A stretch of 29,727 nt of DNA from the NCBI GenBank assembly GCA_964558465.1, contig CAZLEF010000088.1, positions 1 to 29,727 of the forward strand, read 5' to 3'. The translations under genes and the position numbers were made by a program. Source of the DNA: JACJYC01 sp964558465 (GTDB taxonomy: Bacteria > Bacteroidota > Bacteroidia > Chitinophagales > Saprospiraceae). The notes under the pieces were generated by a model. The model was given only the letters and a program-made list of their open reading frames with translations. It ran no database searches and had not been told where the DNA came from. This document shows, piece by piece, positions 7,147 through 14,746 of the stretch (positions are counted from its first letter, which is position 1; each line of letters opens with the position of its first letter).

Positions 7147-8951
7147 CATACGATTCCATTGATTACGACGTACTCATCATCGGCGCCGGCGGCGCCGGTC
7201 TTCGCGCAGCCGCCGAGGCTTCGGCCCACGGCGTCTCGGTAGGCCTGATCTGCAAATCCCTGCTGGGCAAGGCGCATACCGTCATGGCTGAAGGCGGCGT
7301 CGCAGCCGCAATGGCCAACGTGGATGAACGGGACAACTGGACGGTCCACTTCACCGATACCATGCGGGGCGGACAATACCTCAACAATTGGCGTATGGCC
7401 GAACTGCACGCCAAAGAGGCCCCTGACCGGGTACGCGAACTGGAAGCCTGGGGCGCCCTCTTCGACCGGACCCACGACGGAAAGATCCTCCAGCGCAATT
7501 TTGGCGGACACAAATACCCCCGCCTGGCGCATGTGGGCGACCGCACCGGCCTGGAAATGATCCGAACCCTCCAGGATCACAGCATCCACCAGGGCATCCA
7601 GGTGCATATGGAATTTACGGTCGTTTCCCTGCTCAAAGAGGGCGACCGGGTGATCGGCGCCTTTGGGTACGACCGCGAACGGGGCTGGTTCAAGGCGTTC
7701 CGGGCTAAGGCCGTCGTGCTGGCTACCGGCGGAATCGGGCGGTCGTACAAAATTACCAGCAACAGTTGGGAATGTACCGGCGACGGCCATTCGCTGGCCT
7801 ACCACGCCGGCGCCGAACTGATCGATATGGAATTTGTCCAGTTCCACCCCACCGGCATGGTCTGGCCGCCCAGCGTGCAAGGCCTCCTGGTCACCGAAGG
7901 CGTCAGGGGCGAAGGCGGCATCCTGCTCAACAACCAGAACCGCCGGTTCATGTTCGACGATATCCCCGAACTTTACCGCAACCAGACAGCCGACAATGAA
8001 GAAGAGGGCTGGCGATATACCCAGGGCGACCGGAATGCGCGCCGTCCGCCGGAATTGCTGACCCGCGACCACGTCGCGCGGTGCATTGTCCGGGAGATCA
8101 AGGAAGGCCGGGGAAGCCCCCATAAAGGGGTCTATCTGGACATTTCCTGGATCAAGGCGAAAATTTCCAACGCCCCGGAACATATCCGCAAAAAACTGCC
8201 CAGCATGTACCACCAGTTTAAAAAACTGGCCGACATCGACATTACCCGGGAACCCATGGAAGTGGGCCCCACCACCCATTATATGATGGGCGGGATCAAG
8301 GTGGACGCGGATACCCAAATGTCCACGGTCAAAGGTCTTTTTGCCGCGGGAGAATGCGCCGCAGGCCTGCACGGCGCCAACCGCCTGGGCGGCAACTCGC
8401 TCTCCGACCTGCTCGTGTTCGGCCAGCGCGCCGGCGAACATGCCGCCCTTTTCGCCCGGAACAACCCCCACGGCAAGGTCAATGAGGATGAATTAAAAGA
8501 ACTGGCAGCCGGAACGCTCCGCCCCTTCGAACGCACCCAGGGTGAAAACCCCTTCCAACTGCAGGCCGACCTGCAGGAAATGATGCAGGACCACGTGGGG
8601 ATCGTCCGCAGGGAAGATGAAATCCGGTATGCCATCGAAGAACTGAAAAAACTCCGCCAACGGTCGGAAAACGTCATGGTGACCGGCCACCGGGAATACA
8701 ACGGCGGCTGGCATACCGCCCTCGACCTGCACAACATGCTGACCGTTTCGGAGGCCATCGCCCTGGCTGCTGTACACCGGAAAGAAAGCCGGGGCGCCCA
8801 TTTCCGGGAAGATTATCCGGACAAGGACGCGGAACACGGAAAATTCAACCTGGTCATCCACAAAGGCAAGGACGGACAAATGGAAATCTATCAGGCGCCG
8901 ATTCCGGCAATTCGCCCTGATCTTCAACAACTCATAGACGAAATGAAGTAA
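7143..8951 (+). CDS. sdhA: Succinate dehydrogenase/fumarate reductase flavoprotein subunit
   Basis: A 602-residue FAD subunit that oxidises succinate to fumarate at the inner face of the membrane. The dinucleotide motif is VLIIGAGGAGLRAAAEAS (about 10-27). The covalent-FAD histidine is H45 in GKAHTVMAEGG. Substrate-site signatures follow: EFVQFHPTG, TEGVRGEGGILLN and HGANRLGGNSLSDLLVFG. Residue 50 is Glu, as in E. coli FrdA, where SdhA has Gln. The start ATG 7143 overlaps the sdhC stop; a TTG further upstream at 7104 would lie inside sdhC and is not needed. The gene ends with TAA sharing one base with the sdhB start. It acts with SdhB and SdhC as complex II in the TCA cycle and respiratory chain. 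Confidence 0.97.
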   Translation: MTYDSIDYDVLIIGAGGAGLRAAAEASAHGVSVGLICKSLLGKAHTVMAEGGVAAAMANVDERDNWTVHFTDTMRGGQYLNNWRMAELHAKEAPDRVRELEAWGALFDRTHDGKILQRNFGGHKYPRLAHVGDRTGLEMIRTLQDHSIHQGIQVHMEFTVVSLLKEGDRVIGAFGYDRERGWFKAFRAKAVVLATGGIGRSYKITSNSWECTGDGHSLAYHAGAELIDMEFVQFHPTGMVWPPSVQGLLVTEGVRGEGGILLNNQNRRFMFDDIPELYRNQTADNEEEGWRYTQGDRNARRPPELLTRDHVARCIVREIKEGRGSPHKGVYLDISWIKAKISNAPEHIRKKLPSMYHQFKKLADIDITREPMEVGPTTHYMMGGIKVDADTQMSTVKGLFAAGECAAGLHGANRLGGNSLSDLLVFGQRAGEHAALFARNNPHGKVNEDELKELAAGTLRPFERTQGENPFQLQADLQEMMQDHVGIVRREDEIRYAIEELKKLRQRSENVMVTGHREYNGGWHTALDLHNMLTVSEAIALAAVHRKESRGAHFREDYPDKDAEHGKFNLVIHKGKDGQMEIYQAPIPAIRPDLQQLIDEMK

Positions 8952-9691
8952 TGGCTGCAGTAACTTTTCAAGTCTGGCGCGGCGCTAAAGCCGAAGAAGG
9001 AAAACTGGAATCCTATGCCTGCGAAACCTCCGAAGGCATGGTGGTGCTCGACGCTATCCACAAAATACAGGCTGAACAGGCCAACGACCTCTCCGTGCGG
9101 TGGAACTGCAAAGCCGGCAAATGCGGGTCCTGCTCGGCAGAGATCAACGGCGTTCCCCGCCTCATGTGCATGACCCGGCTCAGTGAACTGCCGGCTGACA
9201 AACCGGTGACCGTACAGCCCATGAAAGCCTTCCCGCTGATCCGGGACCTTGTCACCGATGTGTCCTGGAATTACGAGGTCAAAAAAAGAATCAAAAAATT
9301 CAAGCCTCGCCCGCCGGACGCCGAAGACGGCACCTGGCGGATGGCCCAGGAGGATATCGACCGGGTCCAGGAATTCCGCAAATGCATCGAGTGTTACTTG
9401 TGCCAGGATGTCTGCCATGTTTTGCGTGAACACGCCATGCACCAGGAATTTATAGGCCCCCGGTTCCTGGTATACGCAGCCGCCCTGGAAATGCACCCGC
9501 TGGATGTGGAAGACCGCGTACCCGACCTGAAACAAACCGACGGCATCGGCCTGTGCAATATCACCAAATGTTGTACAACGGTTTGCCCCGAAGAGATCCA
9601 TATCACGGACAACGCCATCATACCACTGAAAGAACGCGTGGTGGACCGGTACTACGATCCGTTGAAACGGCTGCTGGCGTTGTTCAAGTAG
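8951..9691 (+). CDS. sdhB: Succinate dehydrogenase iron-sulfur subunit
   Basis: A 246-residue electron-transfer subunit linking the SdhA flavin to the quinone site. The N-terminal ferredoxin-like domain has the [2Fe-2S] ligands C53, C58, C61 and C73 (CKAGKCGSCSAEINGVPRLMC spaced as in the family). In the C-terminal domain C145, C148, C151 and C212 fit the [4Fe-4S] cluster and C155, C202 and C208 the [3Fe-4S] cluster. An extra C207 lies next to C208, and His replaces the usual Pro after C155. The length agrees with mycobacterial Sdh1-type SdhB (about 248 aa). Its ATG shares one base with the sdhA TAA (TAATG). The stop codon's last base is the first base of a tandem repeat array. Confidence 0.97.
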   Translation: MAAVTFQVWRGAKAEEGKLESYACETSEGMVVLDAIHKIQAEQANDLSVRWNCKAGKCGSCSAEINGVPRLMCMTRLSELPADKPVTVQPMKAFPLIRDLVTDVSWNYEVKKRIKKFKPRPPDAEDGTWRMAQEDIDRVQEFRKCIECYLCQDVCHVLREHAMHQEFIGPRFLVYAAALEMHPLDVEDRVPDLKQTDGIGLCNITKCCTTVCPEEIHITDNAIIPLKERVVDRYYDPLKRLLALFK

Positions 9692-9845
9692 TCAGTGGTC
9701 AGTGGTCAGTTGTCAGTTGCGGGAACTGAGCGCAGCCGAAGTTCAGTGGTCAGTTGCCGTCTGCCGTAAGCCGTAAGCCGTCTACCGTAAGCCGTAAGCC
9801 ATCTACCGTAAGCCGTAAGCCGTAGGCCATCTACCATTAACCGTG
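9691..9845. repeat. Composite heptamer arrays (GTCAGTG and CCGTNNN)
   Basis: Four tandem GTCAGTG/GTCAGTT heptamers occupy 9691-9718. A non-repeat linker follows (9719-9741, containing ACTGAGCGCAGCCGAAGT), then two more TCAGT heptamers. From 9757 to 9840 run twelve consecutive 7-bp units: CCGTCTG, CCGTAAG twice, CCGTCTA, CCGTAAG twice, CCATCTA, CCGTAAG twice, CCGTAGG, CCATCTA and CCATTAA. The unit set is that of the 4246-4294 array. The linker core recurs at 13287-13304 and, reversed, at 23254-23272. Confidence 0.92.
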
Positions 9846-9868
9846 AATATTTAATAAAACCGAAGGGT

Positions 9869-10366
9869 ATGTTCCAGCTCAAACCAATTTCCAAAGACGG
9901 CATTCCGGAAGCTTTGCAAAAAGCCGAGCGGTATCGCCTGCTCAATGAGCCTTTCCTGGCGGAGAGCATCTGCGAGGATATCCTCGAAATCGAACCCGGC
10001 AACAACCAGGCGATCATCACCATGTTGCTGGCCATTACCGACCAGTTCGGGAAGTTCTCCTCTGTGCATGTGCATACTGCCCGCAAGCTCCTCCCTTCTC
10101 TGAAGACCGACTACGACCGGCTTTATTATGCCGGCATCATCAGCGAACGCCAGGGTAAGGCCGTTTTAAACCAGGCGGCCACGGGTTTTTCTCATATCGC
10201 TTACGCCTGGCTGAGCGAAGCCATGGGATATTATGAAAAAGCCGAAGCCGTCCGCCCGCCGGGCAATGACGACGCCATCCTGCGGTGGAATACCTGCGCC
10301 CGCCTGATCATGAAAAACAAACTGGCGCCCCGGCCGGAGGAAAATATGGAACCGCCGCTGGAGTGA
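9869..10366 (+). CDS. Small TPR-like helical protein, function unknown
   Basis: A 165-residue predicted soluble helical protein. The N-terminal half looks like tetratricopeptide-type helix pairs (EALQKAERYRLLNEPFLAES ... CEDILEIEPGNNQAIITMLL). A second helical pair spans AYAWLSEAMGYYEKAEAVRP near 125-145. There is no signal peptide, membrane segment or catalytic motif. The ATG at 9869 is preceded by a purine-rich GAAGGG. It follows the sdh operon in the same direction but is separated by the heptamer arrays, so co-transcription is uncertain. Amino-acid composition matches the neighbouring core genes, suggesting a resident gene. The function is unrecognised. Confidence 0.75.
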   Translation: MFQLKPISKDGIPEALQKAERYRLLNEPFLAESICEDILEIEPGNNQAIITMLLAITDQFGKFSSVHVHTARKLLPSLKTDYDRLYYAGIISERQGKAVLNQAATGFSHIAYAWLSEAMGYYEKAEAVRPPGNDDAILRWNTCARLIMKNKLAPRPEENMEPPLE

Positions 10367-10474
10367 CATTGGAGAAGGTTTTGTATTTGAAGCTTTATCC
10401 CTAGACTCGCTTCTATGTATTCCGATAAATCGGAATCCAGAATGGAGAAAAACTTGACTGTGGGGTATGTTATT

Positions 10475-10581
10475 TTTCACCACATAAGGCACATAGAAAA
10501 CATAAGCAGTAATTGACCAATGCCCGAGCATTGGTCAATTACGTTTCTTCTATTGTGTCCTATGTATCTTATGTGGTGGAA
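10475..10581. repeat. Nested long palindrome (CACCACATAAG ... CTTATGTGGTG)
   Basis: The outer inverted repeat CACCACATAAG (10478-10488) pairs with CTTATGTGGTG (10568-10578), with flanking T and A runs that also match. Inside it, GTAATTGACCAATGC (10509-10523) and GCATTGGTCAATTAC (10528-10542) form a perfect 15-bp stem with a four-base loop. The arms between carry imperfectly paired ACATAG and CTATGT. A smaller hairpin, ATTCCGAT-AA-ATCGGAAT, lies at 10419-10436. The nested plan suggests a non-coding mobile or recombination element rather than a simple terminator. Confidence 0.8.
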
Positions 10582-10680
10582 AAAATCAAGTTGTTACAGG
10601 ATGCGAAGCCATCCTGTTTACCATAAGGGTTCTTGTCCTGCACGAATGATTTGATCATCCATCAAATTGAATAGGGGTTT

Positions 10681-10716
10681 GGGCAACCACGAGGGGGCAA
10701 CCACGAGGGTTGCCCC
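10681..10716. repeat. Repeat GGGCAACCACGAGG in tandem, ending in a hairpin
   Basis: The 14-mer GGGCAACCACGAGG occurs twice in tandem (10681-10694 and 10695-10708). The second copy continues into GGTTGCCCC, so that GGGGCAACC and GGTTGCCCC can pair around CACGA. It lies ten bases beyond the stop of the TonB-dependent receptor gene on the opposite strand. It could act in 3'-end formation, but no T-run follows it. Confidence 0.75.
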
Positions 10717-10725
10717 TACGGAGGA

Positions 10726-13158
10726 TTAATTATTACTATCGCCGCCCACCCGTTTCTTCTCATCCTCGATACCGGTCTGCCGGCGGCGGGCCTGTTTCAC
10801 TTCCTGGTTGCCGATATTATAACTGAAGTTGCAACGCAACTGGCGGCTTTCCCATCCACCGCTGGCGTCCATCCACAGGTCGCCAAACTGGTTGACGCCA
10901 CGCCAGCGCTGGGTGACAAAGATATCCGACAGGGATACCTTGAACCGGCCGCGGCCTTGCATGACCTTGGCGCTGATACCGGCGTCCATGGCCCACATGG
11001 CGTCGGAGGCGAAGTTGCCGCCCCAGATACCTGGCGAATTGTACCAGCCGCTCACCTCGAAGGTCAGGGCTTTGCTGAGGGTGAACGTATGTTGCTGATA
11101 GGTGCTGAAAGAGGTGCGTTCGATGTTTACGGTTTTGCCTTCTGCAAAATTGCCTTTGTTGGCGGTATTGTACACGGAGGCGTTGGCAAACACGCTCCAC
11201 CACTTGGTGATGTTGAACGGCGCGCTGATGTTCAGGCTGATCACCTGCTGGTTGTCCAGGTTTTGTTGGCTGATGAACGCCCGGTTGCCCGAAAGGGTAT
11301 CCGTAAGCTGGGTCATCAGGTCGGTGGTATAGGCGTAGCTCAGGGTGGTATTGAACCGGTAGTTGAAAGTATGGGTCAGTTCTACATTGTGGGTGTACTG
11401 CGGCTGCAGGAACGGGTTGCCCTTCTGGAAGGTCAGTTCGTCGAGGCGGAACTCAAACGGGTTGAGGTCCTGGTACCGCGGCCGGTCGATGCGATAGCTG
11501 TACCCCAGTCGCAGGCTGTTTTTGGGGTTGAGTTGGTAACTCAGGCCCGCAGACGGGAAAACGTTGACGTAATCGCGGTCCACCCGGTCGTTTTCGTTTT
11601 CCTGCTCGCTGGTCAGGTCGCCGATGGAATGGGTATGCTCCAGGCGCAAACCGGCCTGCAGGCTGGTCTTTTCGTTCAACTGGCGGTTGAACTGGGCATA
11701 CAACGCATTGATGTTTTCGGTGTATTCAAACCGGTTGCTGAGCATGGGTTCGAATACCGGCACGCCGTCGGCATAGGTGTAAAAGCCAAAATTGTTGTCC
11801 GTCACCACATACGAAACCTTGGCGCCGGTGGAGAGCTGCCCACCCAGGAGCGGTCGTTCGTGGTCCACTTTGAAAGACATCAGGTCAATTTCCGTCGGCG
11901 ATTCGATTCCAAAAATGACTTCTTCCAGTTGATTTTGTCCGGTCGGGTCGAAGTACCGGTTGGGCTGGTAGCTGTCGTTGTGGTTCCGGAAACGGGCATA
12001 GTCGGCGTCCAGGTTCAGGATCTTGCCTTTGGAATTGTCGAACCGGTAGTTGACGTTGAAGTTGAGGTTGTTGTTTTCGCCGGCGTTTTCGGAGCGGGCC
12101 AACAGTTTCTGCAAAGGTTCGCCGGTCAGGTTGTCGCTGATAGCGGTGGAACTGTTGCTGACGGCCTTGAAATCGCCGATAAACCCGGTTGCCAAAACGC
12201 CGAGGGTTTGCTGCGGCGAGATGAAAAAGTCGGCGCCGCCGCGGAAGTTGTTGTTTTGCCACCCCCAGCGCTGGCGGGCGTGCTGTTCAAAGTAGGTATC
12301 CTTTTGTATGCGGAAGAAATCCTGGAAACTGGTGTTATTCCCCTCATTGTAGCTGTATTTGCCGAAGAGGTTGACGGATTTGTTCCGGTGGTTGAGACCG
12401 AGGGAACCGTTGTAACGCGAATGAATGGCGACATTGTACCCCAGGTCGAGGTTGGCGTTGGTACCCAGGCTTTTGTCTTTTTTCATCCGGATATTGATGA
12501 TGCCGGCGTTGCCTTCGGCTTCAAACCGGGCGCTGGGGCTGGTGATGACCTCGATGGCTTCGATTTCCGTTGCCTGGATATTGCGCAGGAATTGTGCGAG
12601 GTCGGCGGCGCTCAGCGGGGAGGGTTTGCCGTCGATAAAGATCCGGACCCCGCTTTTGCCGAGCAGCATAATATTGTCGTTGTTGTCGACCACCACCCCG
12701 GGGGCGCGGCGCAACAATTCCAGTGCGTCGTTGCCCACTGCGTTGACAGCGGCTTCCACGTTAAAAACCGTCATATCCGGACGCACCTCGATGAGGGGCT
12801 TGCGGGCGGTGACGGTCACTTCGGAGAGTTCGTTGGTAGCAGGCGCCAGCGTAACGGCGGGCAATTTTTTGGTTTCGTTGGCGGCCAGGGCAAAACTACC
12901 GGAAGCGTAGGAAGGCAACCCTACATAACTCACTTCCAGCCAATAGTCGCCGGCGCCGAGGTTTTGCATGGCAAAACTGCCGTCTTCCAGAGAATATTCA
13001 ACTTTGACGATAGAGGAATCGGCAGCAGCGTGCAGGATGACGTTGGCGAAACCAACCGGTTTGCTGCCTGCGTCCTGTACGCTGCCCTGCAAGGTCGCCT
13101 GGGCATAGGCGGAGGTCGAAGCCGCAAAGGCCACTAAAATGGTGATCAATTTGTGCAT
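10726..13158 (-). CDS. TonB-dependent receptor / OMP_b-brl_3-type outer-membrane barrel
   Basis: An 810-residue outer-membrane protein. Residues 1-20 (MHKLITILVAFAASTSAYAQ) form a signal peptide. A carboxypeptidase-regulatory-like beta-sandwich (about 22-108) follows. A plug domain begins at SEVTVTARKPLIEVRPD (about 112) and includes VRIFIDGKPSPLS and SARFEAEGNAGIINIRMKK. The rest is a beta-barrel with alternating aromatic strands. The plug-to-barrel layout is the OMP_b-brl_3 form common in Bacteroidota, often annotated simply as TonB-dependent receptor or outer-membrane beta-barrel protein. The substrate is not predictable, and no SusD-like lipoprotein gene adjoins it. A -7 box candidate lies about 30 bases upstream. 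The C-terminus is unusual in being hydrophilic (RRRQTGIEDEKKRVGGDSNN) rather than ending in an aromatic barrel strand. Confidence 0.93.
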   Translation of the reverse strand: MHKLITILVAFAASTSAYAQATLQGSVQDAGSKPVGFANVILHAAADSSIVKVEYSLEDGSFAMQNLGAGDYWLEVSYVGLPSYASGSFALAANETKKLPAVTLAPATNELSEVTVTARKPLIEVRPDMTVFNVEAAVNAVGNDALELLRRAPGVVVDNNDNIMLLGKSGVRIFIDGKPSPLSAADLAQFLRNIQATEIEAIEVITSPSARFEAEGNAGIINIRMKKDKSLGTNANLDLGYNVAIHSRYNGSLGLNHRNKSVNLFGKYSYNEGNNTSFQDFFRIQKDTYFEQHARQRWGWQNNNFRGGADFFISPQQTLGVLATGFIGDFKAVSNSSTAISDNLTGEPLQKLLARSENAGENNNLNFNVNYRFDNSKGKILNLDADYARFRNHNDSYQPNRYFDPTGQNQLEEVIFGIESPTEIDLMSFKVDHERPLLGGQLSTGAKVSYVVTDNNFGFYTYADGVPVFEPMLSNRFEYTENINALYAQFNRQLNEKTSLQAGLRLEHTHSIGDLTSEQENENDRVDRDYVNVFPSAGLSYQLNPKNSLRLGYSYRIDRPRYQDLNPFEFRLDELTFQKGNPFLQPQYTHNVELTHTFNYRFNTTLSYAYTTDLMTQLTDTLSGNRAFISQQNLDNQQVISLNISAPFNITKWWSVFANASVYNTANKGNFAEGKTVNIERTSFSTYQQHTFTLSKALTFEVSGWYNSPGIWGGNFASDAMWAMDAGISAKVMQGRGRFKVSLSDIFVTQRWRGVNQFGDLWMDASGGWESRQLRCNFSYNIGNQEVKQARRRQTGIEDEKKRVGGDSNN

Positions 13159-13186
13159 GATGTCAGGTGATTTTTTATTAACACGG

Positions 13187-13194
13187 CAAAAGTA
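13187..13194 (-). promoter_or_regulatory. Candidate -7 box (TACTTTTG) for the receptor gene
   Basis: On the minus strand the octamer TACTTTTG fits TAnnTTTG. It lies 28 bases before the ATG at 13158. No TTTG sits at the preferred 19-base spacing upstream (one occurs at 13 bases), so the assignment is tentative. Confidence 0.35.
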
Positions 13195-13266
13195 GGGGCA
13201 GGTTACTCAAAATGTCCGATTTTTTCGATGAATGGACGAATTGGCCGACGAAGGGGACTTTTGGAG

Positions 13267-13337
13267 GGAGACTTGGAGCAGGGGAGACTGAGCGAAGTCG
13301 AAGTCGTGACTCGGTGATCTGGTGACTGGGAGATTTA
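13267..13337. repeat. Octamer arrays GGAGACTN and GTGACTNG around a shared linker
   Basis: Three octamers GGAGACTT, GGAGCAGG and GGAGACTG (13267-13290) are followed by the linker AGCGAAGTCGAAGTC (13291-13305). Then come GTGACTCG, GTGATCTG, GTGACTGG and GAGATTTA (13306-13337). The linker core ACTGAGCGAAGTCGAAGT (13287-13304) is a variant of the one inside the heptamer array at 9725-9742, so the linker is shared although the repeat units differ. Confidence 0.75.
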
Positions 13338-13578
13338 TCCGACCGTGCGCGGGCGGACTGGAGGACTTGGTGAAGAGAGCGGGAGATGGGATACTTGATA
13401 CCCGGTTCTGGTCAGCGCCTGGTAGATACTGACACATTCCGGTTCGGCCTTTTTTAAGCCTGCGATCATTCCAGGCCGGGTCGAAAAAACCGGGGTGACC
13501 GGATATGGTTTTAAAGCCTTGTGCTGATCGGGACGAATTAAATATTACCTTGCATTGGCCTTTAAAATAACAACAACC

Positions 13579-14457
13579 ATGTATAATCGGAGGGAAATAC
13601 TTGGAGCCTTAGCCGTGTTGCCTTTTCTGGGAACCGCATCCCGGCTTTTTGACCGGAACGCCGCCTGTTACCGGCTCAAAACCAGCCTGAACGCGTTTTC
13701 CTTCAATCAGCCGTTGAGTAAGGGGCAGATGGATCTGTTCCAACTCCTTGATTTTTGCGCCGAAAACGACTTTGACGCGGTCGATATCACGGCATATTAC
13801 TTTCCGGGCTATCCCAATGTACCGGACGATGAATTCCTTTTCAAGGTCAAGAAAAAAGCTTATTCCCTGGGCCTGGAGATCAGCGGCACGGGCGTCAGGA
13901 ATGATTTTACCACCCCGGATAAAGCCAAACGCAACGAACATATCCAACTCGTTAAAAACTGGATCAAAGCGGCTGCCAAACTGGGCGCTCCGGTGATCCG
14001 GGTATTTGCCGGCGCGAGCGTGCCGCAGGGTTTTACCTGGGAAGAGACCGCACTCTGGATGGTGGAAGACTTCAGGGAATGCGCGGAATACGGCCGGCAA
14101 CACGGCGTGACGGTAGCCGTCCAAAACCACAATGATTTTATTCAAACCCCCGCCCACGTTCATTTCCTGATGGAAAAAGTAAATCACCCCTGGTTCGGCC
14201 TCATCATGGATACCGGCGGGTATCGGAACGGCGACACCTATGCAGATATGGCCGACACGATCCAATACGCCGTCAACTGGCAGATCAAGGAGAAAATATT
14301 TGTACGACAGGAAGAAATGGATACCGACCTGAAAAAGCTGATGAAGATCATCAAGGCGTCATGTTACAAAGGTTATATCCCCGTCGAAACCCTGGGAGAC
14401 GGGGACCCTGTTGCAAAGATAAAGGTATTGATGGGGAAGGTGAGGCGGTGTTTGTAG
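13579..14457 (+). CDS. Sugar-phosphate isomerase/epimerase-family TIM barrel, Tat-type signal
   Basis: A 292-residue protein of the xylose-isomerase-like/AP-endonuclease-2 TIM-barrel family. The start MYNRREILGALAVLPFLG has a twin-arginine pair followed by a hydrophobic stretch, so export by Tat is likely; an upstream TTG at 13555 would add eight residues and is not preferred. Family-typical barrel strands are visible: LLDFCAENDFDAVDITAYYF, GAPVIRVFAG, VTVAVQNHND, FGLIMDTGGY and GYIPVETLGD. The Asn/His, Asp and Glu residues in the last three are candidate metal or substrate ligands. In the family these enzymes isomerise or epimerise sugars and inositol-like compounds; the exact substrate is unknown. 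It is monocistronic as far as visible. Confidence 0.88.
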   Translation: MYNRREILGALAVLPFLGTASRLFDRNAACYRLKTSLNAFSFNQPLSKGQMDLFQLLDFCAENDFDAVDITAYYFPGYPNVPDDEFLFKVKKKAYSLGLEISGTGVRNDFTTPDKAKRNEHIQLVKNWIKAAAKLGAPVIRVFAGASVPQGFTWEETALWMVEDFRECAEYGRQHGVTVAVQNHNDFIQTPAHVHFLMEKVNHPWFGLIMDTGGYRNGDTYADMADTIQYAVNWQIKEKIFVRQEEMDTDLKKLMKIIKASCYKGYIPVETLGDGDPVAKIKVLMGKVRRCL

Positions 14458-14459
14458 TT

Positions 14460-14520
14460 GAGGATGCGAGGATGCGAGGATGCGCGTGCCACGCCACAGG
14501 CGTGGAGGAATCGAGGAACT
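14460..14520. repeat. Octamer array GAGGATGC with an embedded hairpin
   Basis: GAGGATGC is repeated three times in tandem (14460-14483), directly after the isomerase stop codon. The hairpin CCACGCC-ACA-GGCGTGG (14489-14505) follows. Two more octamers, GAGGAATC and GAGGAACT, run from 14505 to 14520. This is the same array-insert-array plan seen at 13267-13337 and 9691-9840. Confidence 0.8.
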
Positions 14521-14542
14521 GATCCCCAAAAACCCGAAATCC

Positions 14543-14746
14543 TTAAAAAGGAAGTCGCCGGGGTGGTTCCTGTTCGTTTAACCAGGCCACTTCAGCCGGC
14601 TGGTCGTCCAGTTCCAGAAAATACAACCTGGAATAGATAAAATTGAATTCCAGTTGTTCGCGCAGGACCTCGAACTGTCCTTCATTTTCCACGTAACCGG
14701 CGATCCAGTCGATGGCTTCAAGGCGATTTTGAAAGTACTTTTTCAT
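14543..14746 (-). CDS. 67-aa conserved-looking small protein, function unknown
   Basis: The ATG at 14746 gives MKKYFQNRLEAIDWIAGYVE and a 67-residue acidic, aromatic-rich helical protein. The sequence is rich in Glu, Phe and Tyr (ENEGQFEVLREQLEFNFIYS; RLYFLELDDQPAEVAWLNEQ) and has the balanced composition of a real protein, unlike the overlapping frames. No motif is recognised. The in-frame TTG seven codons upstream is less likely as a start. It lies alone between the isomerase and ATPase genes. Confidence 0.6.
   Translation of the reverse strand: MKKYFQNRLEAIDWIAGYVENEGQFEVLREQLEFNFIYSRLYFLELDDQPAEVAWLNEQEPPRRLPF

Larger units (their letters stand above)
13159..13578. other. Gene-free stretch between the receptor and the isomerase gene
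   Basis: About 420 bases with no supported gene. Apart from the receptor -7 box it contains the octamer-rich block 13267-13337. A weak -7-like TACCTTG occurs at 13546-13552, some 27 bases before the isomerase ATG. Short open frames here translate to low-complexity repeat sequence. Confidence 0.7.

Noticed and set aside
7092..8471. 459-codon open frame on the minus strand
   Set aside because: It is antisense to sdhA, which has intact FAD and active-site motifs; long antisense frames are expected in GC-rich third-position coding DNA.
9757..9840. Possible CRISPR-like array
   Set aside because: Units are contiguous 7-mers without spacers; no cas genes are nearby.
10957..13137. 726-codon open frame on the plus strand
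   Set aside because: Antisense shadow of the TonB-dependent receptor, with Val/Gly-rich translation and no domain.
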